Source: Salibacteraceae bacterium (lineage in GTDB: Bacteria; Bacteroidota; Bacteroidia; Flavobacteriales_G; Salibacteraceae). Taken from it: a stretch of 64,000 bases of DNA. The notes beneath the pieces were generated by a model. That model saw only the letters and a program-made list of their open reading frames with translations. It did not search any database and was not told the DNA's origin. Where the stretch lies: positions 62,001 to 126,000 of the forward strand of contig JAGYJZ010000001.1 in assembly GCA_018401875.1 (NCBI GenBank). The letters are read 5' to 3'. The translations under genes were made by a program, and so were the position numbers. Shown here piece by piece: positions 55,671 through 64,000 of the stretch. Within the stretch, counting starts at the first letter, position 1; every line of letters begins with the position of its first letter.

Positions 55671-56722
55671 ACAACACTCACCGTCAAATCTCCTTGATGG
55701 AGGAAGGTGCCAATTGGCTTGTAAAGGCATTGGTGATCTTTTAAAATGCGTTCAATCCGCTCTTTATCATTCGGAGAAACAGCAATCAATAAGCCTCCGC
55801 TGGTTTGCGGGTCACAAAGGAGTTGTAGTTGACGCGCGCTCAATTTTGATGTTTTGCTGGCGAAGGCTTTAAAATTTCGCATCGTATTGTCTGGCATGAC
55901 AAATTTGCTGAGGTAAGTTTCGAGCATTGCATCATCGATCAGTGGAACGCTCTCAAATACTAATTCTGCGCTGATTTCACCCCCTTCGCACATCTCAATC
56001 AAGTGCCCCATCAAACCAAAACCGGTAACATCTGTGAGGGCGTGCACGCTTTTTTCTTTGCCAAGTACCTCACCAACACGGTTTAACTTTACCATCAATG
56101 ATGTTGCGAGTGCAATTTCTGATTCACTGGCAAGTCCTCTCTTCAGCGCAGTCGCGATGATGCCCACACCGATTGGTTTTGTCAAGTAAATCAAATCATC
56201 CGGTTGAGCACCTGCGTTGGTTTTAATGTGTTCATGCGCAATAATTCCAGTGACACACAGTCCGAAGAACGGCTCCTTACTTTCGATGCTGTGTCCACCT
56301 GATAGACTGATTTGCGCTTCCTGGCAGATGCTTTTAGCGCCTTTCAATACGCGCATCGCACTCTCTGTGCCGAGTGTTTCGATGGGCCATCCCAAAATTG
56401 CAATTGCCGTGAGTGGCTTTCCGCCCATGGCATATACATCACTTATGGCGTTGGCTGCCGCGATTTTTCCGAAATCTTCAGCATCGTCCACTATGGGCAT
56501 AAAAAAGTCGGTTGTGGAAATCAGTGCGCGTCCATCGTTGATGTCAATCACAGCTGCATCATCAGACGTGTGGTTACCGATGAGTAAGTTCACCTCATCG
56601 GCCGAAGTTCGGGCGTTTTGTAGTATCCTATTCAGGTCTTCAGGCGCTAATTTACAGCCACAACCTGAACCATGGCTGTACTGTGTTAACCGAAGAGTTT
56701 CGTTTCGTTTTCCTTCATCCAT
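55667..56722 (-). CDS. selD: Selenide, water dikinase
   Basis: A 351-aa SelD. The start MDEGKRNETLRLTQYSHGSGCGCK aligns to E. coli SelD; the catalytic Cys and Lys correspond to C21 and K24, and the Cys is a standard cysteine, not selenocysteine. DGRALISTTDFF, SGGHSIESKEPFFGL, DVTGFGLMGHL and CDPQTSGGLL are all present. It makes selenophosphate from selenide and ATP. The start overlaps the selU gene by 37 bases, and the pair together supply selenium to tRNA. Confidence 0.95.
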   Translation of the reverse strand: MDEGKRNETLRLTQYSHGSGCGCKLAPEDLNRILQNARTSADEVNLLIGNHTSDDAAVIDINDGRALISTTDFFMPIVDDAEDFGKIAAANAISDVYAMGGKPLTAIAILGWPIETLGTESAMRVLKGAKSICQEAQISLSGGHSIESKEPFFGLCVTGIIAHEHIKTNAGAQPDDLIYLTKPIGVGIIATALKRGLASESEIALATSLMVKLNRVGEVLGKEKSVHALTDVTGFGLMGHLIEMCEGGEISAELVFESVPLIDDAMLETYLSKFVMPDNTMRNFKAFASKTSKLSARQLQLLCDPQTSGGLLIAVSPNDKERIERILKDHQCLYKPIGTFLHQGDLTVSVV

Positions 56723-57714
56723 TGTATTAAAATTTCAGCTCCTTCCTCGTTTGACTTTCCTTTTAAGCTTATCGTTAATGCAGGGTCTCGCTTTACTTTT
56801 CCCATGCTGTTCAAATATGATTTGTCGTAGTAGTGCACCGCGATTTTAGCAGCAGCCTCTAGGTTTCCTTCATCGATGTAGTTGTAAGCAGCAATGAGGT
56901 ATTGCCCGCCAATTCTGCGTTCAATTTTTTTGAAAGCGTGCTTTAAGTCGCCCATGTCACTTTCGCCATAAAGCGCGCACAATGAGGCAATACGTTCTTC
57001 TGCCGGGCGGATAATTAAAATGAGAGGCGCTTGTTTGATGCTTTTATGAAAATTCATATTCACATAGACGTGTCCAATGAGTTTGCTTTCATCTTCGATC
57101 CATATGGATTTTGTTCTGTCCATTTGAAGCAGCTGATGCGCCAGTTGATTTTCAAACTCCTCAGAACTCGGCTGTTTATTGCTTGAAGGACTGAAGGCTG
57201 AACCTCTGTGATTGGCAAGGGCTTCAAGGTCAATTGTTTGTTCGCCTTTTTTCTTGAGCGCAGTCAGTAGTTCAGTTTTTCCTACTCCAGTAAATCCGCC
57301 CAAGGTTAAGAGGCGATATTCAGCAGTGAGCAATTCCATTACTTCCTTGCGCCAAGCTTTGTATCCACCTGCGATGGTGTTTACTTGAAACCCCGCGGTT
57401 TTCAAAAGCCACGCAAGTGATCCGCTGCGCAATCCACCGCGCCAGCAATAGATATTTAATTCTCCCTGAGGGGCAATTTCTTTCGCTTGATCGATGAATG
57501 AACTCATCTTTGGACCAACCAAGTCGAGACCAACTTTTATGGATTCTTGTTGGCCTTTGGTTTTATACATTAACCCAACTTCGTGCCTTTCTTCATTGCT
57601 AAACATTGGCATCGACACAGCCCCAAATACATGACCTTTTTCATATTCAGCGGGTGAACGAACATCGATCGTTGGCAATCCATTGAACAGGGTTTCAGAA
57701 GGTTTTTGAGACAT
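56686..57714 (-). CDS. selU: tRNA 2-selenouridine synthase
   Basis: A 342-aa protein (SelU/MnmH). It starts with a rhodanese domain (IDVRSPAEYEKGHVFGA) whose active Cys is C90 in YCWRGGLRSGSLAW, followed by a P-loop domain (TLGGFTGVGKTELL, residues 137-150). It replaces sulfur by selenium in mnm5s2U34 of tRNAs for Lys, Glu and Gln using selenophosphate. Paired with selD; no selA or selB is in the window. A TACCTTTG box lies four bases before its ATG. Confidence 0.95.
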   Translation of the reverse strand: MSQKPSETLFNGLPTIDVRSPAEYEKGHVFGAVSMPMFSNEERHEVGLMYKTKGQQESIKVGLDLVGPKMSSFIDQAKEIAPQGELNIYCWRGGLRSGSLAWLLKTAGFQVNTIAGGYKAWRKEVMELLTAEYRLLTLGGFTGVGKTELLTALKKKGEQTIDLEALANHRGSAFSPSSNKQPSSEEFENQLAHQLLQMDRTKSIWIEDESKLIGHVYVNMNFHKSIKQAPLILIIRPAEERIASLCALYGESDMGDLKHAFKKIERRIGGQYLIAAYNYIDEGNLEAAAKIAVHYYDKSYLNSMGKVKRDPALTISLKGKSNEEGAEILIQWMKENETKLFG

Positions 57715-57718
57715 GCAT

Positions 57719-57726
57719 CAAAGGTA
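57719..57726 (-). promoter_or_regulatory. Candidate -7 box TACCTTTG for selU-selD
   Basis: The minus strand reads TACCTTTG and ends four bases before the selU ATG. This is the same octamer and almost the same spacing as before the exonuclease gene at 1254-1261, suggesting a leaderless transcript. Confidence 0.4.
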
Positions 57727-57830
57727 GCTGCATTCGCCAACATGGAATGAAAACCTGTTTAAAACTACTTTCAAGTCGCCATTTACTATTCCCGTTAGCA
57801 AATGCTAGATTTACATCACATTTCAAAACT

Positions 57831-59498
57831 ATGACAGATTTAGATATTGCGCACAGCGTTGAGCTGAAAGCCATCGTTGAAATAGCCCAAAAATTGGGGA
57901 TTGATGAAACATTGATTGAGCCATATGGCCGTTACAAAGCCAAGTTGCCTCTGACTTACATCGATCAACAGAAACTCAAATCGTCTAATTTGATTCTTGT
58001 TTCTGCCATTTCGCCAACACCAGCAGGAGAAGGTAAAACGACTGTTTCGATCGGGCTTTCGGAAGGCATGAACCGCATCGGCAAACAAACTACGGTTGTA
58101 CTGCGCGAGCCATCGTTGGGGCCAGTTTTCGGAATAAAAGGCGGTGCCACAGGCGGTGGATACAGTCAAGTGCTTCCGATGGAAGACATCAACCTTCATT
58201 TTACAGGCGATTTTTCGGCCATTGAAAAGGCGCATAATTTATTGTCAGCACTGATCGATAATACGATTCAAAATAAAAAGAGTACCATAAAGCTAGACCC
58301 ACGCACGATTGCTTGGAAACGTGTGATGGATATGAATGATCGCGCACTTCGAAAAATTATTGTAGGACTTGGTGGAACAACGATGGGTGTGCCTCGCGAA
58401 ACAGGATTTGACATTACGGCAGCGTCTGAAATCATGGCGATTCTTTGTTTATCAGAGAATTTAGAAGATTTAAAAACGCGGATGGGCAATATTTTTATTG
58501 GTTACACTTTCGACAAGCAACCGGTGTATGCACGTGATTTGAAAGCACACGGTGCAATGGCGGCATTGATGAAAGATGCCATCAAACCAAATTTGGTGCA
58601 GACCATTGAAGGAAATCCAGCCATTATTCACGGTGGGCCATTTGCCAATATTGCGCAAGGAACCAATTCTGTGATCGCCACGAAGATGGGCATGTCGTTG
58701 AGTGATTATGTTGTCACCGAGGCAGGATTTGGCTTTGATTTAGGGGCCGAGAAATTTTTGGATATCAAATGCCGTGCGGCAGGAATAAGTCCGAAAGCGC
58801 TCGTTATTGTAGCAACACTCAGGGCGTTGAAATATCATGGAGGGAAGCCGCTCAAAGAATTAAATGAGCCCGATCCAGAAGCAGTTAAGCGAGGCTTGCC
58901 GAATTTAGAGAAGCACCTTGAGAATGCCGCAAACTTTGGATTGCCAGTGGTCGTGGCGATCAATCAATTTACGTTCGATACTGAGGAAGAAATTGCGGTA
59001 GTAGAAGAGGCGTGCAAAAAGTTGGGTGTGAAAGCCGTGTTGGCCAACGTGTGGGGCGAAGGGGGTAAAGGAGCAGAGAAGCTTGCTGAGGCTGTTGTGA
59101 CGGCAGCTGAATCGTGCGAGCGAGATTTCATTCCGACCTACAATCTGACTGATAGTGTAGAATCAAAAATGGAGCAGATAGCCACAAAAATTTATGGTGC
59201 TGATGGCATCGAAATTTTAGCGACTGCGCAAAAGGACCTCAAGAAAATTAAAGATTTGGGCCTTGAAAAGCTGCCTATTTGCATGGCGAAAACTCAAAAA
59301 TCGCTATCAGACGATCCAAATTTGTTGGGCAGGCCAACGGGATTTACTCTAACGATTCGAGAAATCGAAATTGCGGCTGGAGCTGGATTTTTAGTCCCGA
59401 TTACAGGTGAAATGATGCGCATGCCTGGGCTGCCTTCTAATCCTGCTGCTGAGCGGATCGACATCGACAAGGATGGGAATATTAGCGGATTGTTTTAA
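57831..59498 (+). CDS. fhs: Formate-tetrahydrofolate ligase
   Basis: The ATG at 57831 gives 555 aa, the normal length; an earlier in-frame ATG adds an unrelated 28-residue part. The ATP loop is SPTPAGEGKTTVS (61-73), with FGIKGGATGGGYSQVLPMEDINLHFTGDF, DLKAHGAMAALMKD and GEMMRMPGLP. It makes 10-formyl-tetrahydrofolate from formate and ATP. Alone on the plus strand. It converges with the methyltransferase gene with a 4-base overlap. Confidence 0.95.
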   Translation: MTDLDIAHSVELKAIVEIAQKLGIDETLIEPYGRYKAKLPLTYIDQQKLKSSNLILVSAISPTPAGEGKTTVSIGLSEGMNRIGKQTTVVLREPSLGPVFGIKGGATGGGYSQVLPMEDINLHFTGDFSAIEKAHNLLSALIDNTIQNKKSTIKLDPRTIAWKRVMDMNDRALRKIIVGLGGTTMGVPRETGFDITAASEIMAILCLSENLEDLKTRMGNIFIGYTFDKQPVYARDLKAHGAMAALMKDAIKPNLVQTIEGNPAIIHGGPFANIAQGTNSVIATKMGMSLSDYVVTEAGFGFDLGAEKFLDIKCRAAGISPKALVIVATLRALKYHGGKPLKELNEPDPEAVKRGLPNLEKHLENAANFGLPVVVAINQFTFDTEEEIAVVEEACKKLGVKAVLANVWGEGGKGAEKLAEAVVTAAESCERDFIPTYNLTDSVESKMEQIATKIYGADGIEILATAQKDLKKIKDLGLEKLPICMAKTQKSLSDDPNLLGRPTGFTLTIREIEIAAGAGFLVPITGEMMRMPGLPSNPAAERIDIDKDGNISGLF

Positions 59499-60295
59499 GG
59501 TTTGATAGCCTTTATTGCATAAACCATGGGAATTTTGTCGCCAAAATTTCGCAGTCTAAACTTACCTTTTTCAACTTCAATTAAATCGTTGAAACAATCA
59601 TAAGGCGAATAATCGAATTCTCGAAAGGCTTGAATATTAAGGTTCTTTGAAAGGAGAGAGCCTAGCACTTCGGCCAGACCATGATTCCAGGTAATTTCCT
59701 TGAGGTTTACATCGGCAATGTCATCAGCATAGGTGCCTTCATTGCATTCGATGATGGGTTTGTCTTTGAAATAGCGGTGCTTAACTCTACTGAAGTCTGA
59801 GTCAAACATCCAGATAAAGGGATGAAACTCCGCCATAATAAATTCGCTTTTGGGCTTTAAAAACCGATCAATCACAGCTGCCCATTTGTCAAGATCAGGC
59901 AGCCAACCAATGGTGCCGTAGCTTGTGAAAACAATGTCGAATTGCGTGTCGAGGTGCTTAGGAAGGTCGTAAATGTTGCAGCAAATAAACGATGCATCAG
60001 CTTTGGTTTGCGATGCGAGTTTCTTCGCTTGATCAATGGATACATCTGATAGGTCAACCCCTGTAACGCTTGCGCCCATTCTAGCCATGGAGATAGAGTC
60101 TTGGCCAAAATGACATTGCAGGTGGAGAATGCTTTTGCCTTTTACATCACCGAGTAACTCGAGTTCAATGGAGTTGAGAGATGATCGGCCTGCGATAAAA
60201 CTTTGATTGTCGTAAAAATCAGATTGGACGTGAAACGCAGTTTTTTTGTTCCAAAGTTCCTTGTTTACAGCTGCGAAATCTTTTTCGGGATTCAT
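59495..60295 (-). CDS. SAM-dependent class I methyltransferase
   Basis: A 266-aa protein with the SAM-binding motif I region HLQCHFGQDSISMARMGASVTGVDLSD, motif II/III (SFICCNIYDLP, FDIVFTSYGTIGWLPDL), and no signal peptide. Substrate unknown. The Cys-rich start of motif I (LQCHFGQD) is common in the Bacteroidota members. It lies 16 bases after the cold-shock gene, in the same direction. Confidence 0.85.
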   Translation of the reverse strand: MNPEKDFAAVNKELWNKKTAFHVQSDFYDNQSFIAGRSSLNSIELELLGDVKGKSILHLQCHFGQDSISMARMGASVTGVDLSDVSIDQAKKLASQTKADASFICCNIYDLPKHLDTQFDIVFTSYGTIGWLPDLDKWAAVIDRFLKPKSEFIMAEFHPFIWMFDSDFSRVKHRYFKDKPIIECNEGTYADDIADVNLKEITWNHGLAEVLGSLLSKNLNIQAFREFDYSPYDCFNDLIEVEKGKFRLRNFGDKIPMVYAIKAIKP

Positions 60296-60311
60296 CGCTT
60301 GGATGCGCGAA

Positions 60312-60767
60312 TTACGATGTGCGTTTAACGCGCACTGCGTTCATTCCTTTTGGCCCTCGTTCAAGTTCAAACTCAACGCTATCGCCTTCTTGGATGGCAT
60401 CGATGAGTTCACTCACGTGAACGAAATATTTTTCTTGAGTATCGGTTTCTTTGATAAATCCGAATCCTTTTGAGTCGTTGAAGAATTCAACTTTTCCTTT
60501 TCTCTCGGCAGGCATTTCTTCTTCAGCTTCCTTTTTCGGAACGCTCACTTCGATGCTGTCGATGTCAATTTCTATTTTCTTTTTAGTCGGATCTGGTTGC
60601 TCGTCAACGATTTGACCATTCTCGTCAACCCAGGCGATCATATTATCAAGACCTCCTCCTGAAGAATTGCTTTTACGTTCTTCTTTTTTTAGGAGCTTAT
60701 CTTGTTTCTTTTTAAGACGTTTTTTCTCTTTTTCTTTCTTATTAAAAGTTTCTTGCGATCTCGCCAT
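60312..60767 (-). CDS. Cold-shock domain protein with long basic N-terminal extension
   Basis: A 151-aa protein whose C-terminal ~65 residues are a cold-shock domain (GKVEFFNDSKGFGFI with RNP1, YFVHVSEL with RNP2, GDSVEFELERG), preceded by about 85 residues: a strongly basic, lysine-rich coil (NKKEKEKKRLKKKQDKLLKKEE) and an acidic middle. Such extended CSD proteins are typical of Bacteroidota, where they may act as RNA chaperones. The leader is about 70 bases, with a TACCTTTG box at 60838-60845; a long leader fits cold-shock control. Confidence 0.85.
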   Translation of the reverse strand: MARSQETFNKKEKEKKRLKKKQDKLLKKEERKSNSSGGGLDNMIAWVDENGQIVDEQPDPTKKKIEIDIDSIEVSVPKKEAEEEMPAERKGKVEFFNDSKGFGFIKETDTQEKYFVHVSELIDAIQEGDSVEFELERGPKGMNAVRVKRTS

Positions 60768-60837
60768 TACGTGTTTTTGATTTAAAATTTACTCTAGGTT
60801 CTCAGAAGATAACCTAAAGCGATCATTTTCTTGGCGG

Positions 60838-60845
60838 CAAAGGTA
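60838..60845 (-). promoter_or_regulatory. Candidate -7 box TACCTTTG for the cold-shock gene
   Basis: The minus strand reads TACCTTTG, the third copy of this octamer in the window, giving a leader of about 65 bases. The leader is AT-rich; no defined hairpin seen. Confidence 0.4.
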
Positions 60846-60919
60846 CCTGATTTTTATGGAATTACGTTGACCTGTTGACTGTGCAGCATCAAAAGATGTT
60901 GAATTGGGCTTAAAACAAC

Positions 60920-62068
60920 TTAAAAACCTTTGAGATCGAGGTCGTCAGTGTACGTCAATTTAATCCATTTGCCCATTTTTTTCTGGATCACTTTAAAATG
61001 GTGAAGTTCATCCTTCATAACAAACGTGATGGCCTGGCCTTTCTTTTCTGCGCGACCGGTTCGTCCGATGCGGTGAATAAAGTCTTTGGGCGAGCGAGGC
61101 AGTTCGTAGTTGATGACTACGGGTAAATGTTCAATGTCTATTCCACGTGACAGTAGATCTGTGGCTACTAATACATTCAATTTGCCTTCTTTGAAATCGG
61201 CAAGCGCCACATTCCGTGCGCGTTGGCTTTTTTTACTGTGCGTGGCCTCTGCTGAAAATCCATTTTTGGTGAGTTTCTCGGCTACTTGATCGGCTTTGTA
61301 CACTGTAGAAGTAAAGATCAACACCTGCTTTAGGTCTTGCGTTTTTATGAGGAATCGCAACAATGGGCCTTTTTGTTCTTCTAAGATGAGGTAGGCCGCT
61401 TGATCGATGAGTTCGATGCTGTCTTCTTGTTCTTCAATTTTTATTTCCACCGGATTGCGAAGAAGTACACGGTGAATGCCTTCGATTTCTTTGCTCAATG
61501 TGGCTGAAAAAAGAAGGTTTTGCCTGCTTTGGGGCAGGTACGACAAGATTTTGTCCATCTCATCTCGAAATCCCAAATTGAGCATTTTATCGGCTTCGTC
61601 CAACACAAATAGTTCGACTTCGCTCAAGTTCATGGCGTTGGATTCCTTGAGTTCAATCAATCGGCCAGGCGTAGAAATTAACACTCTAACGCCTTGCATT
61701 TGAATCATCTGCGGATTGATTGACGCTCCACCAAATACAGCCAAACACTTAATAGGGTTGGAAAGTGCAGCCGAAAAGAGTTTGAATGTTTCAAATACCT
61801 GCGAAGCCAACTCCCGGGTTGGCACCAATACCAAAGCTTGGATATGACGGTTTTTTGGTGCGGGTTTGTGTTGAAGCAACGTAAGAATCGGCAACACATA
61901 GCTCGCGGTCTTTCCCGAACCCGTTTTTGCGATTCCCAGCAGGTCTTTCTTTGCTAGTATTGGCGGAATAGCTTGCGCTTGAATAGGGTAGGGCTTTGCA
62001 AAACCTTCTTTTCCGAGCGCTTTAATGAGTGAGTTTGGAAGGCCTAAAGAATCAAAAGACATGGGCAA
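60920..62068 (-). CDS. DEAD-box RNA helicase
   Basis: A 382-aa helicase with all motifs: GFAKPYPIQAQAIP (Q motif), AKTGSGKT (Walker A), PTRELA, TPGRL, DEAD (LDEADKML), SAT, the C-terminal ATDLLSRGID and HRIGRTGR. It is short, with little C-terminal tail, of the RhlE type. The ATG chosen gives MPMSF; MSF two codons later is equally possible. Together with a second helicase gene 21 bases upstream it forms a pair. Likely role in ribosome assembly or RNA decay in the cold. Confidence 0.9.
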   Translation of the reverse strand: MPMSFDSLGLPNSLIKALGKEGFAKPYPIQAQAIPPILAKKDLLGIAKTGSGKTASYVLPILTLLQHKPAPKNRHIQALVLVPTRELASQVFETFKLFSAALSNPIKCLAVFGGASINPQMIQMQGVRVLISTPGRLIELKESNAMNLSEVELFVLDEADKMLNLGFRDEMDKILSYLPQSRQNLLFSATLSKEIEGIHRVLLRNPVEIKIEEQEDSIELIDQAAYLILEEQKGPLLRFLIKTQDLKQVLIFTSTVYKADQVAEKLTKNGFSAEATHSKKSQRARNVALADFKEGKLNVLVATDLLSRGIDIEHLPVVINYELPRSPKDFIHRIGRTGRAEKKGQAITFVMKDELHHFKVIQKKMGKWIKLTYTDDLDLKGF

Positions 62069-62089
62069 TAGGGCGTTAATAGAGAGAAA

Positions 62090-63316
62090 TTAGTTTCTCT
62101 TTTTGAAGAATTTCTTTCCTTTTCCCTTTCCTCCTTGCGATGGGCCTTTCTTTCCGCTTGCATTCGGGCTCCACGTTGGACTTTCACCTATTTGCTCTGG
62201 AATTGGAACTTTCAAGATTTCACGTTCGATTAAGCGTTCGATGCGCAAGAACTTGTACATATCATCAGGATTGACCAACGTGACGGCAATTCCTGTTGTT
62301 TCAGCCCGAGCGGTTCTGCCTACCCGGTGCACATAATCCTCTGCATCGCTCGGAACATTGTAATTGATCACCAAGTTAATGTCCTTGATATCGATGCCTC
62401 TACTCATCACGTCTGTAGCTACCAAAACACGTGTTTCTTTTGAGCGAAAACGGTTTAAAACGGCTTCGCGCTCACTTTGCACCAAGTCCGATGAAATGCC
62501 TTCAACCTTATATTCTTTATTGCGAAGGGTGCGCACGGTATCGCTTACTTCTTTTTTTGTAGAACTGAAAATAATGATGCTCTTGCACGAGGGCTTATCA
62601 TTGATCAACCACTTGATGAATTCTGCTTTTTTCGTGTCGTAGCATAGGTAAACGACTTGCAAAACGCCTTCTGCTGGTTTTGAAATAGCGATGGTTATTT
62701 CTTCTGGCGATTTTAAAATTTTCGAGGCCAAGTCGCGGATTTTTGATGGCATTGTTGCACTAAACATGAGCGTTTGCCTTTGTTTGGGCATGTAACTGAA
62801 AATGCGCAAAATATCGTCATGAAACCCGATGTCTAGCATGCGGTCAGCTTCGTCAAGGATTACGTGTCCAACTTGCGTCAAGTCCATGTACCCCATGTTT
62901 AGGTGGGCGATAAACTTTCCAGGCGTTGCCACGATGATGTCAACACCATTCATGATGGCTTTCTTTTGTTCCTCCCAATTATCGCCATCACCACCACCAT
63001 AAATGGCTATTGAAGCGATGTCGGTAAAGTAGCTAAATCCTTGTATTTGCTGGTCGATCTGAATGGCCAATTCACGCGTAGGCACAATCACCACCGTACT
63101 TATGATGTGGTTGCGCTCGCCTTCGAGCAGTTGATGAATAACGGGCAATATGAAGGCCGCGGTTTTTCCTGTTCCCGTTTGGGCGCAGGCAATGAGGTCT
63201 TTGCCGTTAAGTATTTGAGGAATCGCCCTTTCTTGTATGGGCGTTGCTTGATCAAATCCCATATATGAGATTGATTCAATGAGTTGTTCGTTAAGTCCGA
63301 GTTCTTTAAAATTCAC
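62090..63316 (-). CDS. DEAD-box RNA helicase with basic C-terminal tail
   Basis: The start is GTG 63316 (VNFKELGLNEQLIESISYMGF), which overlaps the hydrolase stop as GTGA; the longer open frame is unrelated sequence within the hydrolase gene. The 408-aa protein has the Q motif TPIQERAIP, AQTGTGKT, PTRELA, TPGKF, DEAD (LDEADRMLDIGFHDD), SAT, ATDVMSRGID and HRVGRTAR. The end is Lys/Gly-rich (KKGPSQGGKGKGKKFFKK), an RNA-binding tail. The second of a helicase pair, co-transcribed. Confidence 0.9.
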   Translation of the reverse strand: MNFKELGLNEQLIESISYMGFDQATPIQERAIPQILNGKDLIACAQTGTGKTAAFILPVIHQLLEGERNHIISTVVIVPTRELAIQIDQQIQGFSYFTDIASIAIYGGGDGDNWEEQKKAIMNGVDIIVATPGKFIAHLNMGYMDLTQVGHVILDEADRMLDIGFHDDILRIFSYMPKQRQTLMFSATMPSKIRDLASKILKSPEEITIAISKPAEGVLQVVYLCYDTKKAEFIKWLINDKPSCKSIIIFSSTKKEVSDTVRTLRNKEYKVEGISSDLVQSEREAVLNRFRSKETRVLVATDVMSRGIDIKDINLVINYNVPSDAEDYVHRVGRTARAETTGIAVTLVNPDDMYKFLRIERLIEREILKVPIPEQIGESPTWSPNASGKKGPSQGGKGKGKKFFKKRN

Positions 63317-64000
63317 GCGGTAAAGTTGGCTATAAATTCGTTGGCAATCTGCTCGTGCCAAAATTGTTTTCTCATCAATGTGTCGTTGGCAAATCCTACA
63401 TGACCGCCAAATTGTGGAGTGAGTAGATGCAGATTTGCATTTTGTTTGCATTCTTCTATCGGAAAGCAAGAAGGTGATAGAAAGCTATCGTTCAATGCGT
63501 TGATAATTAATGTGGGGATTTTAATGGCGGCTAAAAATTGCTTCGAGCTCGAACGTTTATAGTAATCGTTGGCATCAGCAAATCCGTGGGCAGGTGCCGT
63601 GTAGATGTTATCAAAATCGTGGAAATTATTGACGTTTTGTAAATCTTTCACGTTCAACTTGTATTCAGTGAAACGATTGGCTTTGTCCAGTGCTTTGCTT
63701 TTTAATTGTCGTAAGAATCGATTGAGATACAAGATGTTTTGCCGCTCACTTAAAACTGCAGAAGATCCAGCGAGGTCAACTGGAGCGCTTATGGCGATGC
63801 AGCTTTTTACGCGTTCGTGTGTCGGTGTTTCACCTGCGAATTTCAAGGCTACATTTCCACCTAAGCTGAAACCAATTATGTGAATGGATTTGTATTGAGG
63901 ATTTGCATCGATGAGCACATTCAGATCGTCTGTTTTTCCGCTGTGATAGGATTGAAACGTGGCGTTGGTTCTTCCGCTGCAGCCCCGAAAGTTCATGCAT
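63313..64000 (-). CDS. YheT-like alpha/beta hydrolase, partial (5' end missing)
   Basis: The 3' part of a YheT/UPF0017-type hydrolase: MNFRGCSGRTNATFQSYHSGKTDDL, nucleophile elbow GFSLGGNVALKF, an Asp in the NALNDSFLSP strand and a His in FGGHVGFAND complete the catalytic triad. The block NFRGCSG is typical of YheT. Upstream residues lie beyond the right edge, so the M near 63996 is probably internal. Substrate unknown. It is followed by the GTGA-overlapping helicase gene. Confidence 0.85.
   Translation of the reverse strand, partial: CMNFRGCSGRTNATFQSYHSGKTDDLNVLIDANPQYKSIHIIGFSLGGNVALKFAGETPTHERVKSCIAISAPVDLAGSSAVLSERQNILYLNRFLRQLKSKALDKANRFTEYKLNVKDLQNVNNFHDFDNIYTAPAHGFADANDYYKRSSSKQFLAAIKIPTLIINALNDSFLSPSCFPIEECKQNANLHLLTPQFGGHVGFANDTLMRKQFWHEQIANEFIANFTA

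Noticed and set aside
62090..63469. The long form of the second helicase starting at 63469
   Set aside because: Residues before VNFKELGL have no helicase similarity and overlap the hydrolase gene; GTG at 63316 with a GTGA overlap fits better.
1..64000. tRNA, rRNA, insertion sequences, phage, CRISPR
   Set aside because: I scanned for cloverleaf-like and rRNA-like sequence, transposase motifs and regular repeats and saw none, though a visual scan cannot rule out a divergent tRNA or small RNA.

Overview
The window is chromosomal DNA of a Bacteroidota bacterium, most likely Flavobacteriales or a close relative. The evidence is T9SS type A and type B C-terminal sorting domains on secreted proteins, a PorP/SprF-type outer-membrane protein, PD40/OmpA proteins, a CarboxypepD_reg-type TonB-dependent receptor, the lineage-typical DUF4199, DUF4293, DUF2723 and DUF4139 families, Rho with a long acidic/basic insertion, and several -7 boxes of the Bacteroidota type TAnnTTTG. 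No rRNA, tRNA, CRISPR array, IS element or phage gene was seen; genes are dense, with many 4-bp ATGA-type overlaps.

Layout. 1-5.9 kb: FAH-family hydrolase (cut by the window edge), DnaQ-like exonuclease, a broken TPR/PD40/OmpA gene and a 2-oxoacid dehydrogenase E2. 6.0-8.4 kb: TonB-dependent receptor. 8.5-18.2 kb: a minus-strand surface/signalling block, in transcription order a chimeric adhesin, PorP/SprF, a giant PD40/OmpA protein with two OmpA domains, a YfiR-like periplasmic protein, a TPR protein and a HAMP-SpoIIE phosphatase. 18.4-31 kb: DUF2723 membrane protein, LpoB-like and TPR lipoproteins, SpoIID, lpxB, surE, a T9SS-secreted thioredoxin-like protein, a YugP-type metalloprotease and a DUF4139 protein. 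31-41.8 kb: DinB, a polytopic membrane protein, ComEC, a metallo-beta-lactamase-fold hydrolase, class II aldolase, a phosphodiesterase-TPR-sulfotransferase fusion with a 50-aa membrane peptide, and a T9SS cargo protein. 42-50 kb: mpl, DUF4199, rho, DUF4293, phosphoesterase, ftsE, glycosyltransferase and a TPM/TPM/LemA group. 50-64 kb: M1 peptidase, HupE-like protein, T9SS cargo, xth, selD-selU, fhs, methyltransferase, cold-shock protein, two DEAD-box helicases and a YheT-like hydrolase (cut by the edge).

The most notable points are: (1) a YfiR-like / TPR / HAMP-SpoIIE operon beside an OmpA protein, resembling YfiBNR with a phosphatase instead of a cyclase as output; (2) a three-domain phosphodiesterase-TPR-sulfotransferase protein translationally coupled to a tiny membrane protein; (3) seven loci, mostly envelope genes, that carry nonsense codons and/or small indels while the housekeeping genes are intact, which is either real decay or local base-calling error; (4) an adhesin that looks like a join of a coiled-coil-repeat protein and a SprB-repeat/CHU_C protein.
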